Source: Nitrospirota bacterium
GTDB lineage: Bacteria; Nitrospirota; 9FT-COMBO-42-15; HDB-SIOI813
Direction: 5' to 3'
Length of the DNA: 22,928 nucleotides
NCBI GenBank assembly: GCA_023248365.1
Contig: JAHFER010000009.1
Location: 1-22,928, forward strand
Part shown: positions 7,992 to 15,440 of the stretch, piece by piece
Layout: each line of letters opens with the position of its first letter
Numbering within the stretch: position 1 is the stretch's first letter
Made by a program: the position numbers and the translations under genes
The notes under the pieces: model-generated
The model's database searches: none
Told to the model about the DNA's origin: nothing
The model's input: the letters and a program-made list of their open reading frames with translations, nothing else

Positions 7992-8009
7992 AATGGCATC
8001 CTTGCCATT
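7992..8009 (-). promoter_or_regulatory. flagellin leader hairpin 1 with GGA loop (candidate CsrA site)
   Basis: In the transcript AATGGCA pairs perfectly with TGCCATT over 7 bp and presents AGGA as a tetraloop. The string CAAGGATG matches the core of the CsrA/RsmA consensus (ACARGGAUG), and the GGA-in-loop geometry is the preferred form. It lies about 50 nt upstream of the flagellin start. Confidence 0.55.
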
Positions 8010-8022
8010 TGAGCCGGACTTT

Positions 8023-8046
8023 TCAATGGGGCCTGCTCTTCACCAT
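8023..8046 (-). CDS. possible 7-codon upstream ORF in the flagellin leader
   Basis: ATG at 8046 opens MVKSRPH followed by TGA at 8025-8023. GAGGA lies 7 nt before the ATG, a good Shine-Dalgarno spacing. The ORF is inside the predicted leader, upstream of the GGA-loop hairpin. Such short frames arise by chance; only the ribosome site argues for translation. Confidence 0.3.
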   Translation of the reverse strand: MVKSRPH

Positions 8047-8089
8047 ATTTTCTTCCTCACCTGCCTTTCTTATCTGCTTGTGGATTTTT

Positions 8090-8116
8090 TTATCGGTGAT
8101 GGGAAAAATAACTTTA
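8090..8116 (-). promoter_or_regulatory. sigma-28 (FliA) flagellin promoter
   Basis: On the minus strand TAAAGTTA (8116-8109) is followed after exactly 11 nt by ACCGATAA (8097-8090). The sigma-28 consensus is TAAAGTTT-N11-GCCGATAA, so 14 of 16 positions match with ideal spacing. It starts 20 bp past the stop of the 1360-residue transferase. Transcription should begin near 8083, giving a leader of about 140 nt. Confidence 0.9.
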
Positions 8117-8136
8117 GTTAAGTTCCGGAGTCGTGC

Positions 8137-11100
8137 TTAAATATTATTAGTTAAAACCAGTGCTGTTTTATATGCCTCCATAGCTTCATGGGGCAAAGAC
8201 ATAGTTTCAAGGGAAGAACCTATTAAATCAAATATTCTGGAAAGGTCTTTAATCGTATTTATCTTATCGCTTATTTCCATGTCAATATCCGTTAGCACCT
8301 TGTTACATGCTTCAATACATAATTGAATATCGCCTGAAAGTGCAAAAAGCCTTGATGCTGATACATGCAATGTTAGCGCATCAGGGTTAATTTCCATGGC
8401 CTTTGAAAAATATTCTGCTGCTTCAACATATTCGCCTAACTCTACGAAACAGCAGCCAGAATAATAATACTTCAGATACTCAATCTTTCTTAAAGGTATT
8501 GGAAATTCCCCCGCCTCTATTTCCTGTTCTAAAAGGTCTTTAAATTCTTTTAAGGCCTCCTTATATTTTCCCTGAAAAAATAATGCCTCCCCAAAGAAAA
8601 AATGGCCGGCAGAGAAATCAGGAAAAAGACCAAACAGGTCTTGGTATACTTTTATGACTTCCTCTTGTTTATCTAATTCTCTGTAAAATTGCGCTAATTT
8701 TATAAATGCAAAAGGATACCACTCATTATTTAGAATACACACCTTGCTGCTATACAGAGTAACCTTCTCCATATATTTTACCGCCTGAGCTATATCTCCA
8801 AGACAATAAAAACTATTTGCGAGATAGAATATTGTCAAAAGGTCTCCTGGTAAATCTTCATGTTGTTTAATCAGCATAGGCAGATTACGTTTAATTTTAG
8901 CTGCTATTTCTTTGTCATCTTTGTAACCATAATGATCCACAATAATGTCAACAGGTTTAATCTTAATTCCTGAATCTTTGATTGATTCTGTTATATCCTC
9001 ATGAACTCTTCCATTAAATTTAATACCGGTATTCCTGGGGAATATTCTAAGACGCCGGAAGCTCTCTTCCTCCTTATCATTCCGTTTACTTCTAATAATA
9101 ACAGAGTAAGCATCTTCCTTATTTTCAGGAAAATTATATTTTAGATTCAAAAGTCCTTTTCTTGATTCTGTGGAGATTTCTTCATCTGCATCAAGCCACA
9201 GGATATAATCTCCTGTTGCATTATGAACAGACAAATTTCTGGGGATTGAGAAATCATCTGCCCATGGAGAGTATATAATTTTAGCGCCATAAGAAGATGC
9301 AATTTCGCAGGTATTATCTTTTGAACCTGTGTCAACTATAATAATCTCATCAACTATCCCTGAAACAGATTCAAGACATGATTTAAGAACAGCCTCTTCA
9401 TTTTTAACTATCATACAGAGGGATAACCTGAGTTTACCTGTATTAACAGGAATTATGCTGTTCATATACTCTTTCTTTGGGTATCCTTTTTCCAATTCAT
9501 CTATCAATCCGGCAACATCATCCATAGACGGATTTATAGATAATGCCTTTTCAAATGCCCCGACCGCATGGGAGATCTTTCCTGTCTTTAAATACACCAA
9601 TCCTAAATTTTTATAGCCTGAAGCATACCCAGGATGGATTCCAATCGCCTGTTTATATAAATCTATGGCTTTATCAAATATTCCAAGTTCATAATAAGCA
9701 GAGGCAAGGTTATTATACAATCCCGGATTATCAGGTTCTTTAACTATGCCTTTTTCCAAATATGGAATAGCTTCTTTAAAATATCCAAGTGAAATAAGGC
9801 TTGCGCCAAGGCATCCATCAACAAGGGGAAAATTTGAGTTTAACTTTAGTACTCTTTTAAAAGATTTTTCAGCATCTTCATGCAATCCTCTTCCAGAACA
9901 AAGTAATCCATATTCATAAAATGCCTTTGGATTGTCTGGCTCCTCCTCTATCTTTTTCCTGCAATAATCTAAGTATCTAACTTTCTTATCCATCGAAGAT
10001 AACACAGATTCACTTGCTCCATAATGATGGATCGGTATATCAGCCTCGCCTGTTCTAAGATTAAATCTCATAATAGAATGTTCTACCAGTTCATGAACAG
10101 CGCCACTAAATCTAATCCGTTTATCATTCTTAAACAACCTGACCTTCCTTGATGGAAACCATCCCGCATATCCGGAACCCTCTTTATAGGAATTATCATT
10201 TGGAACCCATTTCGCCCCATTTGAATCATTTGTATAATTTCTTGTAAGGAAAATAAAGGCGCCATACTCTTTGCTGTCACACATTATTTTTAATGTATCA
10301 AGATCTTCCTCTGCTATTATCTCATCTGCATCCAGTATTAATATCCACTCTCCTTCAGCCGATTCAAGGGAGACATTTCTTGCATCACTGAAATTGTCAT
10401 TCCACTTAAATTGAAGGAGTTTTGCGTTGTTTTCCTTAGCTATATCCACTGTCCTGTCTGTGGAGCCGGTATCAACTATAATAAGTTCACTAATTACTCT
10501 CCTTACCGAATTAAGACATCGTGCCAGGTTTTGCTCTTCATTTTTAACAATCATACAAAGGGATATCCCCGGATGATTCATACACCTATTGACAGAAATG
10601 GCATTATTAGCTCCTGCATCCTTTTTAATTTTCTTACATAAGCCTTCGAGATTTGAAATAGCTATGGTATAAGAAGGATCCTTTTCAAGGGCCTTTTTAT
10701 AGATAGCCACTGCTTCTTCATATTGTCCTGTATTTTGATAACACAGGCCAAGATTGGATAAAAAGGAGAGTTCATCCGGGTCCATTTCAGAGGCCGCTTT
10801 AAATAAAGGAATGCAATCCACATATTGTTTATTCTGAAGTAAGGATATTCCTGCTGAATTAAGATTGCAGATATATGTACCTGATTCCCGGTTGAATGAT
10901 CTGTTAAAATGAAACATAGCTTTGTCTTTATATCCAAGTTTCAGATATGCCTGGCCAATTGAAAGATGTGCCTTTTCCCATGTCTCTCCATTTTTTATAA
11001 ATTCATAATTATATTCAGGCAACCCTTTGTAAAGATCCACTAATCTTTTCATTCTATGTGCATAGGTATGCTCCGCCAATACCCGTTCATAACCTGCCAC

Positions 11101-12219
11101 TGAAACACTATTTCTATGTGATGGGCTATTAAGATAAAAGGAAACAAGCCTGTCTAAATCATCCTGATCTTTATAACATATTATTTCCTTTCCGATTTCA
11201 AAGTATTCTTCCAGTTCTTCCTTAAAATCAGTAAGCAAAAAAGACCTGCAGGCAGGAACATCAAATACCCTCTGATTTACCGCAGTTACAAGCTGTGTTC
11301 TGGAAATATTAAGATTTATAGATGAGGCATTATATACCTTTGGAAGCTCATTAAAATAATGTACCTGCGGACTAATATTGTAGTCGCCTAACACTAATGA
11401 CCAGCTTTTATTCCCATAAATCTTTATTCCATATTTAAGGAGAGGTCTTATCAGACTTGCCCGGTAATCCCTCCCTGATTCATGTTCAATAATAATATTT
11501 ATAACCCACTCTATATCATTCTGTGGATAAGCAGGGTTAAAACAATATAACTCAAGTGCCTCCTGTAATACATGATGTGTATTCTTTTTTGTTCCATTTA
11601 TAAGCTGCCTGATACAATGTTCAATCACAACATTCATTTCTGCCGGCATATCAGGCCATCTGTTCCTTAATACATTATTCCGTAGAATTGCACACCTGTC
11701 AGCATAACTGTGACCTACGAAACTAATGTCTGCCCGGTACTGCTCTTCATCAGACGGTTCAAGGTGTAAAGGCTTAAAATAATCGTCATCAACTCCAAGC
11801 GGAAGATGAAATGTATTGGATATTCCCAATTGTTTCATCTCCTCACACTGAAACCTGTCATACACAAGTTTTGTGAATAAATGGGAATATTTATAGCTTC
11901 CGTAATTCAACGGTATCAGAGGATTATCAACAAACCAGATAAAAACAGGTATATTTAAAATTCTAAATGCGGTTAATGAAATGCCATCCCTGTCACACGC
12001 CTTACCATTAATATCTAATATCAAATCAGGGCCAAAGTGAATAACCTCACTTAGCAGGAGGGGCAGATCAAAGAAATCCATGATCTTAGTCCCCTCTTCT
12101 CCTTTTAATAGTAATAATTGAACAGTGTAACCAAGTTTCTGAAAGCCTCTCTGACAACTGGGGCCAATGTAACCGTTTTCATGGTCAATTACTGTAATTT
12201 TCAGATTGTCTTTTTTCAT
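8137..12219 (-). CDS. tri-modular glycosyltransferase: CgeB-like + GT2 + GT2 with TPR linkers
   Basis: This 1360-residue cytosolic protein has four kinds of segment. Residues 1-400 are a CgeB-like/GT-B glycosyltransferase ending in the pattern GYERVLAEHTYAHRMKRL (377-394). Residues 413-530 are TPR repeats. Residues 551-735 are a first GT2 domain (LCMIVKNEE, IVDTGSTD, D630-A-D632-E, then AVHE at 707-710). Residues 765-905 are TPRs. Residues 931-1100 are a second GT2 domain of the same type (D1010-A-D1012-E, RVHE at 1071-1074). Residues 1125-1355 are TPR-like helices. Both GT2 domains keep the DxD that binds the metal/nucleotide sugar, so three active transferases are likely. TPR-GT2 enzymes include protein glycosyltransferases such as SunS, which suits action on flagellin, but the acceptor is inferred from context. 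The gene starts 12 bp after the 427-residue GT2 stop and has no clear Shine-Dalgarno. Confidence 0.88.
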   Translation of the reverse strand: MKKDNLKITVIDHENGYIGPSCQRGFQKLGYTVQLLLLKGEEGTKIMDFFDLPLLLSEVIHFGPDLILDINGKACDRDGISLTAFRILNIPVFIWFVDNPLIPLNYGSYKYSHLFTKLVYDRFQCEEMKQLGISNTFHLPLGVDDDYFKPLHLEPSDEEQYRADISFVGHSYADRCAILRNNVLRNRWPDMPAEMNVVIEHCIRQLINGTKKNTHHVLQEALELYCFNPAYPQNDIEWVINIIIEHESGRDYRASLIRPLLKYGIKIYGNKSWSLVLGDYNISPQVHYFNELPKVYNASSINLNISRTQLVTAVNQRVFDVPACRSFLLTDFKEELEEYFEIGKEIICYKDQDDLDRLVSFYLNSPSHRNSVSVAGYERVLAEHTYAHRMKRLVDLYKGLPEYNYEFIKNGETWEKAHLSIGQAYLKLGYKDKAMFHFNRSFNRESGTYICNLNSAGISLLQNKQYVDCIPLFKAASEMDPDELSFLSNLGLCYQNTGQYEEAVAIYKKALEKDPSYTIAISNLEGLCKKIKKDAGANNAISVNRCMNHPGISLCMIVKNEEQNLARCLNSVRRVISELIIVDTGSTDRTVDIAKENNAKLLQFKWNDNFSDARNVSLESAEGEWILILDADEIIAEEDLDTLKIMCDSKEYGAFIFLTRNYTNDSNGAKWVPNDNSYKEGSGYAGWFPSRKVRLFKNDKRIRFSGAVHELVEHSIMRFNLRTGEADIPIHHYGASESVLSSMDKKVRYLDYCRKKIEEEPDNPKAFYEYGLLCSGRGLHEDAEKSFKRVLKLNSNFPLVDGCLGASLISLGYFKEAIPYLEKGIVKEPDNPGLYNNLASAYYELGIFDKAIDLYKQAIGIHPGYASGYKNLGLVYLKTGKISHAVGAFEKALSINPSMDDVAGLIDELEKGYPKKEYMNSIIPVNTGKLRLSLCMIVKNEEAVLKSCLESVSGIVDEIIIVDTGSKDNTCEIASSYGAKIIYSPWADDFSIPRNLSVHNATGDYILWLDADEEISTESRKGLLNLKYNFPENKEDAYSVIIRSKRNDKEEESFRRLRIFPRNTGIKFNGRVHEDITESIKDSGIKIKPVDIIVDHYGYKDDKEIAAKIKRNLPMLIKQHEDLPGDLLTIFYLANSFYCLGDIAQAVKYMEKVTLYSSKVCILNNEWYPFAFIKLAQFYRELDKQEEVIKVYQDLFGLFPDFSAGHFFFGEALFFQGKYKEALKEFKDLLEQEIEAGEFPIPLRKIEYLKYYYSGCCFVELGEYVEAAEYFSKAMEINPDALTLHVSASRLFALSGDIQLCIEACNKVLTDIDMEISDKINTIKDLSRIFDLIGSSLETMSLPHEAMEAYKTALVLTNNI

Positions 12220-12231
12220 ACAGATATTAAT

Positions 12232-13515
12232 TTAAATATATTCCAAAACCCTTCTGGCCTCTTTATTATCAGGATCATATCTGAGAGATATTTCAATTTC
12301 GTTTCTTGCCCTCTCCTTCTGCCCATGCTCTGCATAAATTAATCCGAGGTAAAATCTTGGCATGCTGTATTCCGGGTTAATTCTTATTGCCTCTATAAAT
12401 TCTTCTGCTGCTTCTTTCTTTTTCCCGAGTGTATAGTAAACTACTCCAAGATTATGCCTTGCCTTTACATAAGCCGGATATATCCTCCTGACTTCTGTAA
12501 AATAAATTAATGATTTATTCAACTTCCCACTTTTAAAGAATATTTCTCCGAGCAGGAAATGGGCATTAAAATGTTCAGGTTTTACCCTTATAACATTCAG
12601 AAGATATCTCACTGCTTCTTCATCCCTGCCCCTCTTTGCCAGATAATTTCCATAATTATATTGAACCACCGGATTTGCCGGCTCACAGTTCAATGCCTTT
12701 AAATAAAAATCTTCTGTCTTTATATGTTCCCCTGTCTTTTCAGAAAGCAGGGCAAGCTTGTGGTACGCATCTGCACAACCCGGTTTTGTGTCTGTCACCT
12801 CATGCAACAACTGCAAAGCCTTTTCAAGTAACCCAATCTCCATATACAGGGTTGCAGCCCTTACAAGGAACTCAGGATTTTGCGGAAACTCCCTTCCTCG
12901 CATTTCTTCTAATTCAGCATAATGCATTAATTTATTATGAAAATGGTTCTCCCCCCTTGTCATCCCGAAATGATGGATTGGAATATCCGTACGTTTAACC
13001 GGAAGTCCGTGCTGATTAATGCTTACTTCGATCAATTCATGTATTCTGCCTGTATACCTTATCCTGGGATCACTCCTGAACATCCTTACAAGAGGTGACG
13101 GATAAAAACCTGAATGACCGGTACCCTCTTCATAATCCATCGGATTTGGCATCCAGCCTACTAAATTAGCCTTTTCACAATAAGTACGGGTAATCAGGCT
13201 GTATCCAAAGTAATCTTCACTTCCGGTAAGTTCAAGGAGTGTTTGAATGTCCCTCTTTGCTACTATCTCATCTGCATCCAGAACAAGAATCCACTCTCCT
13301 GTTGCCTGTGAAATCGAGAAATTTTTTGCCTCGCTGAAATTATTACTCCATTTAAATGGAAATATCCTGGCATTGAATTTCCTTGCAATCTCAACTGTAC
13401 TATCAGTTGAACCAGTATCAACTACAACAATATCATCCACGATTTCTCTTACGCTTGATATCGCCCTGCCTATGAAATCCTCTTCATTTTTTACTATCAT
13501 ACATAGGGAGAGCAT
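12232..13515 (-). CDS. GT2 glycosyltransferase with C-terminal TPR repeats
   Basis: This 427-residue protein has a GT2 domain at 1-185 (MLSLCMIVKNEE, VVDTGSTDSTVEIA, D80-A-D82-E, GRIHELIE near 157-164) and at least five TPR repeats from about 205 to the end. It is closely related to the two GT2 modules of the 1360-residue neighbour. The likely role is transfer of a sugar from a nucleotide donor to a protein or a growing glycan in the cytosol. The ATG at 13515 is preceded by GGAGG 4 nt away and overlaps the end of the GT9 gene by 19 bp, so translation is probably coupled. A second in-frame ATG at codon 6 would cut into the conserved first strand and is rejected. Confidence 0.9.
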   Translation of the reverse strand: MLSLCMIVKNEEDFIGRAISSVREIVDDIVVVDTGSTDSTVEIARKFNARIFPFKWSNNFSEAKNFSISQATGEWILVLDADEIVAKRDIQTLLELTGSEDYFGYSLITRTYCEKANLVGWMPNPMDYEEGTGHSGFYPSPLVRMFRSDPRIRYTGRIHELIEVSINQHGLPVKRTDIPIHHFGMTRGENHFHNKLMHYAELEEMRGREFPQNPEFLVRAATLYMEIGLLEKALQLLHEVTDTKPGCADAYHKLALLSEKTGEHIKTEDFYLKALNCEPANPVVQYNYGNYLAKRGRDEEAVRYLLNVIRVKPEHFNAHFLLGEIFFKSGKLNKSLIYFTEVRRIYPAYVKARHNLGVVYYTLGKKKEAAEEFIEAIRINPEYSMPRFYLGLIYAEHGQKERARNEIEISLRYDPDNKEARRVLEYI

Positions 13516-15209
13516 AGTACCTCCGATGATTTTCTGTCATTCTGAAATAAAGCAGTGATAAGCTCATTGGATAGATAACAAAACCTTGATGCATTTAATT
13601 TTAAAGATTTGTAAACCTCAGATGAATCCCTTAACACCTGAAAAGGATTATCTGCCGTTATATTATCTTTCTGCATACTGAAGAATGTTGACAGAGGACT
13701 GACTGCCTCTGATTCGTGCACAATCCCGGCTATAATTGAATCAATCTTTTTTAACTCCTCTATACCGGACTGAATCAGATTCAGCTCTCGTTTGTCCGAA
13801 GCAAATATATAGCTTATAAGTTCTCCAGACTTATTTATCCCCTCCTCAGCTAACGACTCTATTTGCTTTACATAAAGTAGCACATCTTCCAATTTCTCTT
13901 TAAATAAATCCTGATGTTCAATCTCATAAGTCTCTCTTAACCAATGAATCTGTGCAAAGGAAAGATGCAAATTACCATTTGCAATTAACATATCCTTCCA
14001 GATCCTTTTATATATCATCCTTAATATATCATCAAATTTCAGAGACCGTTTGATTAGCGGAATATAAGATATGAAACCATCTTCGTCAAATATAGAAATA
14101 TTTACATCAATATTTTCTGGTTTACAATTTAATGATTTATCAGGAAATAATACCCAATTAACAACTGAAAGCACATCCTCAGGGGCAATATTATTTCTGC
14201 ATTTATAATTATAATGACATTCGTCCTTCCACTTGCAGGGATAACAATCAACAGTTGGTGAAATTGTAATATGTCCTCTGCCATAAGGCCCGGTTTCTAT
14301 TGGATATGCATGGCACATATACAACCCGATAACCCTTGTTCCAACAGCACTTGCAAGATGAGCAGTCCCGGTATCATTACTGATGAGTATTTTACAGCGC
14401 TTTAATATCGCTGCCAGTTGAGAAAATGTGGTCTTACCGGTGAGATCAATAACGCCCGGATTCTCAGACTTTATTTTATAAGAAATATCCTTTTCTCCGT
14501 TCGTCCCAAGGATAACTATCTTTATTCCAATTTCAGAAAGAAACCTTGCCAGTTGTGAAAATTTCTCTTTAGGCCATATACGTCTTCTATTGCTGGCTCC
14601 GGGTTGAAATGCAATTACAGTAGTTGAATCCGTAATACCTGATTCTTTAAGTAACTTCTCAGCATACTCCTCTGATGATTTATCAATCATAAAGCCGCTC
14701 ATATCCTCAACCGGCAAACCCTGCTCAAAATTCCTGTAAACATCTACAATATGGAGTGGGTTATAGTTTCTGGTCTGTACAACACATCCCATATAATTTG
14801 CCCATAAACCTTTTGTTACTCTTTCCCCATCACTGCCGACAGTAAACCCTGTTGATTCATAAACATCCAATATTGAAGTAATGAGAGTTGTCATCTTATT
14901 GAAATTAAGATTAAACACCAGGTTAAAACCAGATTCCTTCAGATTCCGCATCTCATATTTCAACCTCTGATAACCTTTAATAATGATTTCAGTTTCATCT
15001 AATCCCTTCATGCCGGCCGGAAGTTCTAACCAATCCGCAACTTCAACAGCATCTACATCTTTGTAACTCTCCATTATATCTTTAAACTCACGGCGTACCA
15101 GAACCGTAATATGGCTGTCAGGATAACGATTCCTGATACCCTTTATAAGAGGTACAACAAACAAATTATCTCCAAATCTGTCGAGTTGTATTAACAGTAT
15201 CTTTACCAT
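13497..15209 (-). CDS. GT9 (ADP-heptose:LPS heptosyltransferase-like) with C-terminal extension
   Basis: Residues 1-355 form a GT-B enzyme of the heptosyltransferase family: IQLDRFGDNLFVVPLIKGIR at the N-terminus, AFQPGASNRRRIWP (200-213) and ISNDTGTAHLASA (276-288) at the donor site. A cysteine cluster (322, 325, 331, 337) occurs just before the end of the domain, as in many relatives. Residues 356-570 are a helical extension with no motif I recognise; classic WaaC/WaaF-type enzymes are only about 320-360 residues long. In a flagellar locus the acceptor could be a flagellin glycan rather than LPS core. AAGGAG lies 7 nt before the ATG. The start overlaps the 70-residue gene by 7 bp and the end overlaps the GT2-TPR gene by 19 bp, so this is an operon. 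Confidence 0.9.
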   Translation of the reverse strand: MVKILLIQLDRFGDNLFVVPLIKGIRNRYPDSHITVLVRREFKDIMESYKDVDAVEVADWLELPAGMKGLDETEIIIKGYQRLKYEMRNLKESGFNLVFNLNFNKMTTLITSILDVYESTGFTVGSDGERVTKGLWANYMGCVVQTRNYNPLHIVDVYRNFEQGLPVEDMSGFMIDKSSEEYAEKLLKESGITDSTTVIAFQPGASNRRRIWPKEKFSQLARFLSEIGIKIVILGTNGEKDISYKIKSENPGVIDLTGKTTFSQLAAILKRCKILISNDTGTAHLASAVGTRVIGLYMCHAYPIETGPYGRGHITISPTVDCYPCKWKDECHYNYKCRNNIAPEDVLSVVNWVLFPDKSLNCKPENIDVNISIFDEDGFISYIPLIKRSLKFDDILRMIYKRIWKDMLIANGNLHLSFAQIHWLRETYEIEHQDLFKEKLEDVLLYVKQIESLAEEGINKSGELISYIFASDKRELNLIQSGIEELKKIDSIIAGIVHESEAVSPLSTFFSMQKDNITADNPFQVLRDSSEVYKSLKLNASRFCYLSNELITALFQNDRKSSEVLCSPYV

Positions 15210-15415
15210 CCTGATTCTCCTTTATATCTTTTAAATATACTTTCAAGTAATAATAATATCTCTTCAACCTCACTGAATCTGCCACTCCGTGTTTCAATAT
15301 GTTGTCTGATTACATTAAAACTTAATTTCTCATCATGCGGCATATTGTTTATAAATGCATATAATTCATTCTCTACATCACTACGTTCCAGTATATTTTT
15401 TATAGTCTGCATCAT
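15203..15415 (-). CDS. small acidic helical protein of unknown function
   Basis: This 70-residue protein (MMQTIKNILERSDVENELYA...) is charged and predicted helical, with no signal peptide, membrane segment or cysteine. I do not recognise a family. AGGAG lies 3 nt before the first of two adjacent ATGs and 6 nt before the second (15412), so the second may be the true start. It lies 25 bp after the giant transferase and overlaps the GT9 gene by 7 bp. That tight packing favours it being a real, translated gene that works with one of those enzymes. Confidence 0.65.
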   Translation of the reverse strand: MMQTIKNILERSDVENELYAFINNMPHDEKLSFNVIRQHIETRSGRFSEVEEILLLLESIFKRYKGESGW

Positions 15416-15440
15416 TGTCTCCTGATAATTATAAGAGGAA

